Shown here piece by piece: positions 50,844-60,092 of a DNA stretch of 62,372 nucleotides. How positions within the stretch are numbered: position 1 is the first letter of the stretch; every line of letters begins with the position of its first letter. Origin of the DNA: an uncultured bacterium (GTDB lineage: Bacteria > Bacillota > Clostridia > Lachnospirales > Lachnospiraceae); contig CAOKFN010000027.1 in NCBI GenBank assembly GCA_948467735.1, positions 1-62,372 on the forward strand, given 5' to 3'. A program made the translations under genes and the position numbers. A model generated the notes under the pieces. It saw only the letters and a list, made by a program, of their open reading frames with translations. It had not been told where the DNA came from and did not search any database.

Positions 50844-52199
50844 ATGAAAAAGATATTGGCATTAATGCTCTGCGGCGCGATGGCATTATCTATTGCAGGA
50901 TGTGCTTCCGGAGAAGGCGGGCAGGGTTCAAACAACGCAGACGGCAAAGATGTACAGACCCCATCGTCCGGCAATACGGCAGACGGCGACAATGTTGTCA
51001 TTAAGATGACATGGTGGGGTGGACAGACACGGCACGACCAGACGCAGGCAGTGTGCGACCTGTATACGTCAAAGCATCCGAATGTGACCTTTGAAGTGTC
51101 TCCTTCCGGATGGGACGGCTATTTTGACAAGCTGTCAACACAGACGGCTTCAGGCTCCATGCCGGACATTGTGCAGATGGATTATTTGTATTTGACCACA
51201 TATGCGAAGAATAATTCGCTGACAGACCTGCAGCCGTATATCGATAACGGGACGATCGATGTGTCCAATATTGACGCGAATCTTCTACAGACAGGAAGCG
51301 TAAACGGCAAAATGGCAGCGCTGGTATTGTCAACTTCCCTGCTCAACGTAGGTTATAATCCGGAAGTGCTGGCGGAGGCGGGCGTGAAAGAACCAACAAG
51401 CGAATGGACATGGAGCGATTTTGTGAAAATGTGTGAGACGGTACATGAGAAGACTGGAAAGTACGGCGTTTCCATGGATTCCGTTGCCGACACTAATATT
51501 TTTAACTACTGGGTAAGACAGCATGGCGGCAGGCTGTTCAGTGACGACAACAAATCGCTGGGATACGATGACGACAAAATTTTTGTGGATTTTGTGAATA
51601 TGTGGAATGACCTTATGGGCAAGGACGCAATGCCTGATCCGGATGAGTATGCGCAGATATCGACTTTGGGACAGGAGGCAGGCCCGGTTGTGACCGGCGG
51701 CGCCGCGGCTATTTTCGAGTGGAACAATTATGCCTCCAAGGTAAGTTCCGTAAACGATAAGATTAAAATGATAACACCGCCGTTATCCGATTCTTCCGAC
51801 ACAAAGGGGCTTTGGATGAAGCCGGGCATGTTCTTTGCGGTGGCTGAGACATCCAAGGTAAAGCAGGAAGCGGCCGAATTTATTAACTGGTTTATCAATT
51901 CCGAAGAGGCGAACGACATTATGAGGGCAGAGAGGGGAACGCCCGTATCCGCCGTAGTACGTCAACACTTGATTGACAGCGGCAGTTTAGGGGCCCAACA
52001 GGCCGCCATGTTTGAGGGAATTGCCGCCGCGTCAAAGCTGTGCGGTGAGACGCCAAAGCCGGATCCGGCAGGGATATCGGAAGTGAACGAGGCATTTAAG
52101 AAAGCGGCAAACAGTGTATATTATGGTCAGGCATCCGCGAAGGAGGCGGCAGAAAAGTTCCGCAAGGAGGCAGACGCAATCCTTGCAAGAAATAATTAA
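50844..52199 (+). CDS. Sugar ABC transporter substrate-binding lipoprotein
   Basis: A 451-residue extracellular solute-binding protein of cluster 1. The signal peptide ends in a lipobox, LSIAGC, with Cys20 as the lipidation site, followed by a Gly/Ser-rich linker. The mature part opens with VIKMTWWGGQTRHDQTQAV, and the two lobes show the usual SBP_bac_1 pattern (PDIVQMDYLYLTTYA, FFAVAETSKVKQEAAEF). The start follows AAAGGAGAG. The transporter genes follow, and an intercistronic hairpin after this gene should raise its level relative to the permeases. The ligand is probably a glucuronic-acid-bearing xylo-oligosaccharide, judging from the enzymes downstream. Confidence 0.94.
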   Translation: MKKILALMLCGAMALSIAGCASGEGGQGSNNADGKDVQTPSSGNTADGDNVVIKMTWWGGQTRHDQTQAVCDLYTSKHPNVTFEVSPSGWDGYFDKLSTQTASGSMPDIVQMDYLYLTTYAKNNSLTDLQPYIDNGTIDVSNIDANLLQTGSVNGKMAALVLSTSLLNVGYNPEVLAEAGVKEPTSEWTWSDFVKMCETVHEKTGKYGVSMDSVADTNIFNYWVRQHGGRLFSDDNKSLGYDDDKIFVDFVNMWNDLMGKDAMPDPDEYAQISTLGQEAGPVVTGGAAAIFEWNNYASKVSSVNDKIKMITPPLSDSSDTKGLWMKPGMFFAVAETSKVKQEAAEFINWFINSEEANDIMRAERGTPVSAVVRQHLIDSGSLGAQQAAMFEGIAAASKLCGETPKPDPAGISEVNEAFKKAANSVYYGQASAKEAAEKFRKEADAILARNN

Positions 52200-52214
52200 G
52201 CGTTAGGAACATAT

Positions 52215-52245
52215 GGAGGGGTGGAAATATCCGTCCCTCCTTTTT
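52215..52245 (+). terminator. Intra-operon attenuator after the binding protein
   Basis: GGAGGG (52215-52220) and CCCTCC (52235-52240) with two additional G-C pairs form a stem followed by TTTTT. Partial termination here would give excess binding protein, a common feature of sugar ABC operons. Confidence 0.8.
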
Positions 52246-52368
52246 CAACCGATACTCTCGGGCAATAAAATCTGCCGTCGGCCCGCAGCGTCTCCCGCTC
52301 GTGATCCGGGCTACAGGGCAGACTTTAGCGGCCGTCAATATATATTATATGGAAAGGAAGGCAATGTG

Positions 52369-53280
52369 ATGAAAAAAAAGACAGCGAAAGCCCCTTACAA
52401 AAAGGGAGATAATATTGCAGGATACTTGATGCTGACACCATGGCTGTTTGGATTTGTCCTGATGTGGTTTATTCCGATGCTCATATCGATTTATTATTCC
52501 CTGACTGATTTTAACCTGTTAAATACGCCGTCCTTTATCGGAATAAACAATTACATCCGGGCATTTACGGGTGACGAGACATTCTGGCAGGCGTTGAAAG
52601 TGACCTTTGTATATGTCCTTTTTCTGGTGCCGCTTCGGCTGGCCTTCGCCCTGTTTGTGGCAATGCTGCTGAACAAAAACCACAAGGGGCTGGGGGTATA
52701 CAGGACATTATACTATATCCCTTCGATTATCGGAGGAAGTATCGCCGTGTCCGTTGTCTGGAAACAGATTTTCGGCAATAAGGGTGTGGCGATGATGCTG
52801 TTAAGCGCTATTGGCATAGAGCAGAAGACGTCGTTCCTTGGCAATACGCATACTGCGCTGGGGGTTATTATCCTGATGGGTGTGTGGCAGTTTGGATCTT
52901 CCATGTTGATTTTCCTTTCCGCGCTGAAACAGATACCGGGTTCCCTGTATGAATCGGCGATGGTGGACGGTGCAAGGCCATGGAAAATATTTACGAAAAT
53001 CACTCTGCCGATGCTCACGCCGACCATTTTCTTCAATCTGATTCTGCAGATTATCAATGGCTTCCGTGTGTTTACGGAAAGCTATGTCATCACGGACGGC
53101 GGCCCGCTTGACAGTACGCTGTCGTATGTGCTTTATATGTACCGCAGGGCGTTTACATATTTTGATATGGGCTACAGCTGTGCGCTGGCATGGATTCTGG
53201 TTGCAATTATCGGTGTGTTTACCATAGTACTGTTCAAGACGCAGGGAAGCTGGGTACATTATGAGGCAGGAAGGGAATAG
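52369..53280 (+). CDS. Sugar ABC transporter permease (MalF/UgpA type)
   Basis: A 303-residue membrane protein with six predicted helices; the first is MLTPWLFGFVLMWFIPMLI. The EAA loop is ESAMVDGARPWKIFTKITLP, the site that docks the ATPase. The start at 52369 follows GGAAAGGAAGG; a longer frame to 52213 would read through the attenuator and is rejected. It is followed by the second permease after 117 bp. No ATPase gene is in the cluster, so a shared MsmX-type ATPase elsewhere in the genome is expected. Confidence 0.93.
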   Translation: MKKKTAKAPYKKGDNIAGYLMLTPWLFGFVLMWFIPMLISIYYSLTDFNLLNTPSFIGINNYIRAFTGDETFWQALKVTFVYVLFLVPLRLAFALFVAMLLNKNHKGLGVYRTLYYIPSIIGGSIAVSVVWKQIFGNKGVAMMLLSAIGIEQKTSFLGNTHTALGVIILMGVWQFGSSMLIFLSALKQIPGSLYESAMVDGARPWKIFTKITLPMLTPTIFFNLILQIINGFRVFTESYVITDGGPLDSTLSYVLYMYRRAFTYFDMGYSCALAWILVAIIGVFTIVLFKTQGSWVHYEAGRE

Positions 53281-53397
53281 CGTGAGAAGAACTCCAAGGT
53301 CTTCCGAACGGCTAAAGAATAAACTGCTAAAGCGGAAGCATGGAGGTTGGATTGAGGACACGACATTTTCAGAGACCGGGCAAATTGGAGGTATGGT

Positions 53398-54249
53398 ATG
53401 AGTATGCATAGGAAAAAAGTAATTCATTCGGTTGTATTTCATGTGGGGGCTTGTCTGCTTGGGTTTATTATGATTTATCCGCTGCTGTGGCTTTTGTCAA
53501 GCTCATTTAAGAGCAATGAGACGATGTTTTTGAACCCATATTCGTTGATTCCGGAGGTATGGGATGCCGTGAAGAATTATGCCAGCGGTCTGGAGGGCGT
53601 GGGCGGCGTGCCATTTTGGCGGTTCCTGATTAATTCCGTTGAGGTGACTGTGGCTGGTATGGTTGGCTGTGTGGTAACTTCACTGTTTGCGGCGTATGCC
53701 TTTTCCAGAATCCGTTTTCGCTTTGGGAATTTCTGGTTCGGCTGTGTCATGATGACAATGATGATTCCGGCGCAGGTTATGGTAGTGCCCCAATATATTA
53801 TCTTGAAAAAGCTGAATCTGATTGACACAAAAATTGCGTTGATACTTCCATGGTTTTTCGGAGGCGCCTTCTTTATTTTCCTGATGGTCCAGTTCTTTCA
53901 GGGGATACCGAGGGAATTGGACGAGGCGGCAGAGATTGACGGATGCGGGAGGATCGCGACGCTGTTTAAGGTTCTGGTGCCGGTGGTGCAGCCGGCGATT
54001 ATCACGTCTTCCATCTTTGCGTTTTATTGGATATGGCAGGATTTTTTCCAGCCGTTGATTTTTATCAATAGTACGAAGAATTTCACCATTCCGCTGGCGT
54101 TAAATATGTATCTGGATCCGGACTCTTACAATAATTATGGCGGATTGTTTGCGATGTCGGTGATTTCTCTGATTCCGATTATCGTATTCTTCATCATTTT
54201 TCAGAGATATCTGGTGGAGGGAATCGCAATGGATGGAATTAAAGGATAG
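53398..54249 (+). CDS. Sugar ABC transporter permease (MalG/UgpE type)
   Basis: A 283-residue membrane protein with six helices; the first is FHVGACLLGFIMIYPLLWLL. The EAA loop is DEAAEIDGCGRIATLFKVLV, and the C-terminal motif FQRYLVEGIAMDGIKG is typical of the MalG branch. The start at 53398 follows TTGGAGG. It pairs with the permease at 52369. The GH115 enzyme gene follows after 76 bp, and the string of genes from 50844 to 59110 is probably one operon with internal attenuation. Confidence 0.94.
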   Translation: MSMHRKKVIHSVVFHVGACLLGFIMIYPLLWLLSSSFKSNETMFLNPYSLIPEVWDAVKNYASGLEGVGGVPFWRFLINSVEVTVAGMVGCVVTSLFAAYAFSRIRFRFGNFWFGCVMMTMMIPAQVMVVPQYIILKKLNLIDTKIALILPWFFGGAFFIFLMVQFFQGIPRELDEAAEIDGCGRIATLFKVLVPVVQPAIITSSIFAFYWIWQDFFQPLIFINSTKNFTIPLALNMYLDPDSYNNYGGLFAMSVISLIPIIVFFIIFQRYLVEGIAMDGIKG

Positions 54250-54325
54250 ATAGTCAGGCAGTCTGCTTGGCATAAAATGAACAGGAAAAACAGGATTGAA
54301 TTAACAGCGTAATACGGAGGCTGCC

Positions 54326-56356
54326 ATGGAGACAGTATTAAACTATAATACCCAGATTATTGGAGCGCAGACGGCTTCGGTCGTACATGCGGCAGACAAT
54401 CTGCGGCGGGACATCCGGAAAGTGTGTTGTGAGACGGAGCTTCCCGGGAGCAGGATTCTATTAGAAAAAAGCAATGGGAAAAAAGAATGCTTCCGCATTT
54501 TGGCAAGAGAAGGCATACTTGTAATTCAGGCGTCGGATGAACTTGGATTTATTTATGGAATTTATGAGGTCAGCAGGACGTTTTTGGGCGTCCAAGCATT
54601 TTGGTTTTGGAATGACCAGAAATTTGAACCCGGAAAAGAAGTGCGGATTCCGGATGATTATCAATTCCGTTCCAAGCCGTTCCGAGTAAAATACAGGGGC
54701 TGGTTTGTCAATGATGAGGTTCTGATTCATACATGGACAGTGGACAGGGACAAAGATAAGCCATGGGAAATGGTGTTTGAGGCGCTGCTTAGGTGCGGCG
54801 GAAATATGGTCATTCCGGGTACGGATAAAAATGCCAGAAAATATGCGGGGCTGGCTTCCGAGATGGGACTGATGATCACGCATCACCATGCGGAGCCTTT
54901 GGGGGCGGAGATGTTTGCAAGGGCTTATCCGGATTTGACAGCCTCTTATGACCTCTATCCCGAGAAGTTTCATGGATTGTGGAAAGAAGCGCTGGAAAGG
55001 CAGAAGAATAAAAAAGTGATATGGAATCTGGGATTCCGCGGGCAGGGGGACAAACCGTTCTGGGAGGATGACATAAGATACCGGACGGAAGAGGCGTGCG
55101 GGAAGCTGATGAGCGAGCTGATTAAAAAGCAGTATGATTATGTAAAGGAAATGGACGCGGACGCCGTGTGCTGCTCCAATCTTTACGGGGAGACTATGAA
55201 ACTGTATAAAAAGGGCTTCCTGCAGCTGCCCGATGATGTGATTAAAATATGGGCGGATAACGGTTACGGAAAGATGGTCAGCAGGCGTCAGGGAAACGAG
55301 AATCCGAGGGTATGTGCGCTTCCGGAGAAAAAGGAGGAGGCAAATGGTATTTACTATCATGTATCGTTTTATGATTTGCAGGCGGCAAATCATATCACGA
55401 TGCTGCCCGGCAGGCCGGAATTTGTAAAGAGAGAGTTGATGGAAGTACTGGAAAAGGGCGGCGATGATTTCTGGATCATTAATTGTTCCAATGTAAAGCC
55501 CCATGTTTATTATCTGGATTTCATAGCACGGCTGTGGCAGAAGGGGGATATCCGGATAGAGCGGCACAGAAAAGAGTATGTGGAAAAATACTATGGCAGC
55601 GAGGGGGCAGGGCAGATTGCAGAGCGTTTGAAGGAGTATCCTCAATATGCGGCGGCATACGGAAAAGAGGAGGATGAGCGGGCGGGAGAGCAGTTTACGA
55701 ACCATGTCGCAAGGATTTTAGCTGCACAGTATATGAAAGATCACAATAAGCGGAGCGAGGAACTGCTCTGGGCGGCGGCATGCGAAACCCTTGAAGGACA
55801 GGTGCGGTGGTATCATGGGGTCTGCGGCGACGCGGCGGCGTCATATGATGAATATCTGCGCAAATGCATGCTTACGGATGCAGAACTTGCCGGAACAGGC
55901 CGGGAACTGTTTCGGGATTCGATTTTTTTGCAGGCCCGTGTTCACCGCCTCTGCTTTCAGGGGGCATATCTGCTCTGTAAGAGTCTGCTGGAAGGATTTG
56001 AGGGGAATTATCAGGGTGCGTTTTATCTGGCGGGAAAAGCGCGTAAGGAATATTTGGATGCAAATAACGCTTTGAGAGAGCGGGAACATGGAAAGTGGCA
56101 TGGCTTTTATGAGAACGAGTGTCTCACGGACATAAAACAGACCGCTTGGGTATTGCAGGGACTTATGAGCTATCTGCGTACACTGGGCGACGGGCCGCAT
56201 TATTATCAGTGGCAGAGGGAATACCTGTACCCGGAAAAGGACAGGCGGGTCATGCTGATTATGAACATGGAAAATCATCTGTGCGATGATGAACTGTTTG
56301 CGTTGATGGAGGCGAAGTTAGATGAAGACGGACAGCTTGGCGGGAAACGGAGGTAG
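54326..56356 (+). CDS. GH115 xylan alpha-1,2-glucuronidase, 676 aa
   Basis: A cytoplasmic glycoside hydrolase of family 115, which removes (4-O-methyl-)glucuronic acid from xylan oligosaccharides. Family markers are SDELGFIYGIYEVSRTFLGV near residue 71, the segment YRGWFVNDEVLIHTW near 131, THHHAEPLGAEMF near 192 and VWNLGFRGQG-like IWNLGFRGQGDKPFW near 230. There is no signal peptide, so substrates are imported first, in keeping with the transporter. Known GH115 enzymes are often 800-1000 residues; this one lacks the usual C-terminal beta-sandwich region. The start follows ACGGAGG. Its end supplies the ribosome binding site for uxuA, 4 bp away. Confidence 0.88.
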   Translation: METVLNYNTQIIGAQTASVVHAADNLRRDIRKVCCETELPGSRILLEKSNGKKECFRILAREGILVIQASDELGFIYGIYEVSRTFLGVQAFWFWNDQKFEPGKEVRIPDDYQFRSKPFRVKYRGWFVNDEVLIHTWTVDRDKDKPWEMVFEALLRCGGNMVIPGTDKNARKYAGLASEMGLMITHHHAEPLGAEMFARAYPDLTASYDLYPEKFHGLWKEALERQKNKKVIWNLGFRGQGDKPFWEDDIRYRTEEACGKLMSELIKKQYDYVKEMDADAVCCSNLYGETMKLYKKGFLQLPDDVIKIWADNGYGKMVSRRQGNENPRVCALPEKKEEANGIYYHVSFYDLQAANHITMLPGRPEFVKRELMEVLEKGGDDFWIINCSNVKPHVYYLDFIARLWQKGDIRIERHRKEYVEKYYGSEGAGQIAERLKEYPQYAAAYGKEEDERAGEQFTNHVARILAAQYMKDHNKRSEELLWAAACETLEGQVRWYHGVCGDAAASYDEYLRKCMLTDAELAGTGRELFRDSIFLQARVHRLCFQGAYLLCKSLLEGFEGNYQGAFYLAGKARKEYLDANNALREREHGKWHGFYENECLTDIKQTAWVLQGLMSYLRTLGDGPHYYQWQREYLYPEKDRRVMLIMNMENHLCDDELFALMEAKLDEDGQLGGKRR

Positions 56357-56360
56357 AAAC

Positions 56361-57431
56361 ATGGAGATGACATTGAGGTGGTATGGTTCAAAGTTTGATA
56401 CGGTGACATTAAAACAAATCCGTCAGATACCCGGTGTGACAGGCGTGATTACAACATTATACGATACAAAACCGGGGGAAGTGTGGGGCCGTGAACGGAT
56501 TCGCGGCATGATTGACGAGGTGGAGGCGGCAGGGCTACATGTTTCCGGGATAGAAAGCGTCAATGTACATGACGCCGTCAAGGCCGGACTTGCAGAGCGG
56601 GATAGGTATATCGCCAATTATATTGAGACGCTGGAGAATCTCGGGAAAGAGGGAATACATTTGGTGTGCTATAACTTTATGCCTGTATTTGACTGGACAA
56701 GGACAGAGCTTGCAAGGAAGCGGGCGGACGGTTCCACAGTACTTGCTTATACGCAGGAAGCGGTGGATGCTTTGGAGCCGGAGAAGATGTTCTCGTCCAT
56801 TGCAGGGGATTCCAATGGAAGCGTCATGCCCGGATGGGAACCGGAGCGGATGGCGCAGGTCAAAGAATTGTTTGAGATGTACCGGAATGTGGATGATGAA
56901 AAACTGTTTGAAAATCTCAAGTATTTTTTGGAAAAAATTATGCCGGTCTGCGACCGGTATGATATCAATATGGCGATTCACCCGGATGATCCTGCGTGGA
57001 GCGTATTCGGACTGCCGCGCATCATCATAAACAAAGAGAATATTCTTCGTATGATGCACATGGTTGACAACAGACATAACGGCGTTACATTCTGTTCCGG
57101 CTCCTATGGGACGAACAGGGAGAATGATCTGCCGGACATGATCCGCTCCTTGAAAGGAAGAATTCATTTTGCTCATGTGCGCAATCTTAAATTTAACTCG
57201 CCTACGGATTTTGAGGAGGCGGCGCACTTGTCCCGAGACGGTGATTTTGATATGTATGAAATTATGAAAGCTTTGTATGAGATTGATTTCCGCGGACCAA
57301 TTCGTCCGGACCATGGACGCATGATCTGGGACGAGACGGCAATGCCGGGATACGGACTGTATGACCGCGCTCTGGGGGCGGCGTATCTAAATGGGCTGTG
57401 GGAAGCGATAGAAAAGTCAGATGCGGGCTGA
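56361..57431 (+). CDS. uxuA: Mannonate dehydratase
   Basis: A 356-residue TIM-barrel enzyme that dehydrates D-mannonate to 2-keto-3-deoxygluconate. The N-terminal LRWYGSKFDTVTLKQIRQIP and the metal/substrate blocks NMAIHPDDPAW, TFCSGSYG, IHFAHVRN and RPDHGRMIWDE match UxuA. The ATG at 56361 follows GGAGG located inside the end of the GH115 gene. Together with the next gene it channels glucuronate, after isomerisation to fructuronate, into the Entner-Doudoroff branch. The uronate isomerase, KDG kinase and aldolase are not in this window. Confidence 0.95.
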   Translation: MEMTLRWYGSKFDTVTLKQIRQIPGVTGVITTLYDTKPGEVWGRERIRGMIDEVEAAGLHVSGIESVNVHDAVKAGLAERDRYIANYIETLENLGKEGIHLVCYNFMPVFDWTRTELARKRADGSTVLAYTQEAVDALEPEKMFSSIAGDSNGSVMPGWEPERMAQVKELFEMYRNVDDEKLFENLKYFLEKIMPVCDRYDINMAIHPDDPAWSVFGLPRIIINKENILRMMHMVDNRHNGVTFCSGSYGTNRENDLPDMIRSLKGRIHFAHVRNLKFNSPTDFEEAAHLSRDGDFDMYEIMKALYEIDFRGPIRPDHGRMIWDETAMPGYGLYDRALGAAYLNGLWEAIEKSDAG

Positions 57432-57481
57432 AGCCGATAACACTGTAGATTTCAGAGTTTAGAGAGAAGGAGAACATTATC

Positions 57482-59110
57482 ATGAAAATAAATTTACAGG
57501 GAATTACGGATCCTTTGAATCGAAAGCAGTGGGAGGAAAAGGGCTATTCGCTGCCCCGATATGATATTGCGCAGATGGTAAAGGATACAAGGGAAAGACC
57601 GTTCTGGATTCATTTCGGGGCAGGCAGTCTGTTCCGGGCATTTCATGCGGTTATCGCACAGAACCTGTTAAATGAAGGGAAGCTGGACAGGGGGATTCTT
57701 GTGGCGGAAGGATTTGATTATGAAATTATCGAAAAGATGTATGCACCCCACGACAATCTTGGTATTGCCGTGACATTGAAGGCGGATGGGACAATTGACA
57801 AAAAAATAGTCGGAAGCATTGCGGAAGCGCTGCCGCTGGACTCCGGGGATAATATGGCGTTTGCGCAGCTGAAAGACATCTTTGCAAGTGATTCCCTGCA
57901 GATGGCAACGTTTACGATTACGGAGAAAGGATATAGCCTGACCGACGCGGAAGGGGAGCTGCTGCGGGATGTGGCGGCGGATTTCACGGCGGAGCCAAAG
58001 AGCCCGGCGAGCTATATGGGGAAGATAGCGTCTCTGCTGTATGCAAGATATTGTGCCGGGGAAAAGCCCCTTGCCATGGTCAGCACAGATAATTGTTCTC
58101 ATAACGGGGATAAATTGTATGCGGCAGCAGCGGCGTTTGCGAAAGCATGGGTGGAAAATAAAAAGACTGACAAAGGCTTTCAGAAATATATTGATTCCGA
58201 AAAGGTCTCCTTTCCATGGAGCATGATTGATAAGATTACACCCAGACCGGATGCGTCTGTTGAGAAAATTCTGCATGCGGACGGTGTGGAAGAGCTGGAA
58301 CCGGTTATCACTTCAAAAAATACATATACGGCCCCTTTTGTAAACGCGGAGGAGACGGAATATCTTGTCATTGAGGATGATTTTCCCAACGGGCGTCCGA
58401 AACTCGAGGAAGGCGGAGTCCTGTTCACGGAGCGGGAGACGGTGGACAAAGCAGAGAAAATGAAAGTCTGCACCTGCCTGAACCCGCTTCATACCTGCCT
58501 TGCCGTCTTCGGGTGCCTGCTCGGTTATCATAGGATTTCCGATGAGATGCAGGACGAAGCGCTTGTGAGGCTGGTGGAGAAAGCGGGCTGTCAGGAAGGG
58601 CTTCCGGCGGCGGCAGACCCGGGCATCCTAAATCCGAAGGAGTTTCTTGATACCGTGTTAAAGATCCGTCTGCCAAATCCGTTTATGCCGGATACTCCTC
58701 AGAGAATAGCCACGGACACCTCACAGAAGCTGGCAGTCCGTTTCGGCGAGACTATCAAGGCGTATCAGGCAAGTGAAGTCCTGAATGTGGGGGATTTACA
58801 GATGATACCGCTGGTCTTTGCGGGCTGGCTGCGGTATCTGCTGGCTGTGGATGATAACGGAATTCCTTTTGAACTGAGTCCCGACCCGCTTCTTGATACC
58901 CTGCGCCCCCGAATGGCAAAGCTCAAATTAGGTGATACGGATGTGGAAAAGATAATCAGGCCTATTATGGAAAATGAGGAAATATTCGGTGTAAATTTAT
59001 ATCGAATCGGCATGGCGGATAAAGTGTGCGGTTATTTCAGGGAATTGAGCGCAGGTTCAGGCGCGGTGCGCAGGACGCTGGAAAAGTATGTGATAGGGAA
59101 TATAATATAA
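57482..59110 (+). CDS. uxuB: Fructuronate reductase (mannitol dehydrogenase family)
   Basis: A 542-residue NAD-dependent polyol dehydrogenase of the long-chain mannitol family. It has the nucleotide-binding opening WIHFGAGSLFRAFHAVIAQN, the central STDNCSHNGDKL region and the catalytic segment KVCTCLNPLHTCLAVFG. It most likely reduces D-fructuronate to D-mannonate, given uxuA next door; other polyol activities in this family cannot be excluded. The start follows AGAAGGAGAA. It is longer than E. coli UxuB (about 486) by an N-terminal stretch and small insertions. A short hairpin with a T run follows the stop. Confidence 0.9.
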   Translation: MKINLQGITDPLNRKQWEEKGYSLPRYDIAQMVKDTRERPFWIHFGAGSLFRAFHAVIAQNLLNEGKLDRGILVAEGFDYEIIEKMYAPHDNLGIAVTLKADGTIDKKIVGSIAEALPLDSGDNMAFAQLKDIFASDSLQMATFTITEKGYSLTDAEGELLRDVAADFTAEPKSPASYMGKIASLLYARYCAGEKPLAMVSTDNCSHNGDKLYAAAAAFAKAWVENKKTDKGFQKYIDSEKVSFPWSMIDKITPRPDASVEKILHADGVEELEPVITSKNTYTAPFVNAEETEYLVIEDDFPNGRPKLEEGGVLFTERETVDKAEKMKVCTCLNPLHTCLAVFGCLLGYHRISDEMQDEALVRLVEKAGCQEGLPAAADPGILNPKEFLDTVLKIRLPNPFMPDTPQRIATDTSQKLAVRFGETIKAYQASEVLNVGDLQMIPLVFAGWLRYLLAVDDNGIPFELSPDPLLDTLRPRMAKLKLGDTDVEKIIRPIMENEEIFGVNLYRIGMADKVCGYFRELSAGSGAVRRTLEKYVIGNII

Positions 59111-59126
59111 CAGCTGCCGTTTCCTG

Positions 59127-59146
59127 CCAAGATACGCTTGGTTTTT
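59127..59146 (+). terminator. Short terminator after uxuB
   Basis: CCAAG-ATACG-CTTGG followed by TTTTT. The 5-bp stem is short, so termination may be partial. Confidence 0.5.
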
Positions 59147-59252
59147 ACGGAAGAACATGGCTCGGGGCTGTTATTTATACGCTGTTAAAGAGCGTCAATA
59201 TCTAAGAAACAGCACAAATATGACATGTTGAGAATGAAAAATCCTAAAATTG

Positions 59253-59281
59253 TTGACATTTTCGCAAAAATAGCATACAAT
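59253..59281 (+). promoter_or_regulatory. Promoter TTGACA-17-TACAAT of the DUF6465 gene
   Basis: A consensus -35, near-consensus -10 and ideal spacing, about 85 bp before the start codon. Confidence 0.75.
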
Positions 59282-59367
59282 GCTTTAAGGCAGATATGGT
59301 GAGTATCACGAGAGCCTGGGAAAATGAATAAAGCATATACGAATCGTGAAGAAAGGAAGCAGCAACT

Positions 59368-59811
59368 ATGGCAGGAAGAAAGTCAAACGCAGTAAAGGCT
59401 GCCGAGGCGGCGGCAAAAGCTGCAGAGGCAGCAGCGAAGACTGAGGCAGATGAAACCAAGGCAGAAAGCATAAAGACAGAAGAGAAAAAGGCGGAATCTA
59501 AGGCAGCAGCAAAGAAGGAAACCGTAAAAAAAGAAACAGTGAAGAAGGAGCCGGAAAAGAAGACGGCCGCTAAGACGGCAGTGAAAACGGCTTCGGCAAA
59601 GAAAGCCGAACAGGAGAGCACAATACATGTTCAGTTCGCAGGCAAGTCTTATTCTCAGGATGCATTGGTAGAAATAGCAAAAAATGTATGGGAGCATGAC
59701 TTGAAAAAGGACGTCGAAGATCTGGAAAGTATTGAACTTTATGTGAAGCCCGAGGAAAGCAAGGTTTATTATGTAATAAACGGAGACGTTACCGGGGATT
59801 TTGCAATTTAA
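59368..59811 (+). CDS. Lys/Ala-rich DUF6465 family protein, 147 aa
   Basis: The N-terminal 80 residues are a low-complexity Ala/Lys/Glu tail (KAAEAAAKAAEAAAKTEADE) like histone H1-type bacterial proteins. The C-terminal 60 residues form a compact domain (HVQFAGKSYSQDALVEIAKN then ESKVYYVINGDVTGDF) that matches DUF6465 as I recall it from Lachnospiraceae. The start follows GAAAGGAAG. A role in nucleic-acid binding is suggested by the tail but not shown. It is monocistronic, with its own strong promoter, and adjoins the heat-shock operon. Confidence 0.8.
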   Translation: MAGRKSNAVKAAEAAAKAAEAAAKTEADETKAESIKTEEKKAESKAAAKKETVKKETVKKEPEKKTAAKTAVKTASAKKAEQESTIHVQFAGKSYSQDALVEIAKNVWEHDLKKDVEDLESIELYVKPEESKVYYVINGDVTGDFAI

Positions 59812-59999
59812 AGTTTAGAGATTTTTTGAATAGCGGCCCAAAGGGAAGGACGGCATCTGAATCGACAGTGTGGATTTGGGTGCTGTTTTTTGTATGTTTA
59901 AACATAGGCGGGGATAAAGCTTAGATGATATGATTTTGGCTTTTGGCGGACCGCAGCATACATTTAGAATTATTTTATAATTAATTTTTGCAAAATTAG

Positions 60000-60028
60000 T
60001 TGACAATAGATAGGGTAAGTGCTATTTT
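60000..60028 (+). promoter_or_regulatory. Promoter TTGACA-17-TATTTT of hrcA-grpE
   Basis: A consensus -35 and acceptable -10 with 17-bp spacing; the predicted start lies at or just before the CIRCE operator. Confidence 0.75.
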
Positions 60029-60042
60029 ATGGTTAGTAGATG

Positions 60043-60069
60043 TTAGCACTCTTCTTAAATGAGTGCTAA
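60043..60069. promoter_or_regulatory. CIRCE operator
   Basis: TTAGCACTC-N9-GAGTGCTAA, a perfect match to the CIRCE consensus with the standard 9-nt centre. HrcA binds it and represses class I heat-shock genes, including its own operon here. Confidence 0.98.
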
Positions 60070-60092
60070 TAACAGAAAGGGAGGCAGCTTGG

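Noticed and set aside
54461..55705. 414-residue open frame on the minus strand
   Set aside because: It lies wholly inside the GH115 gene and has no ribosome binding site or recognisable motif.
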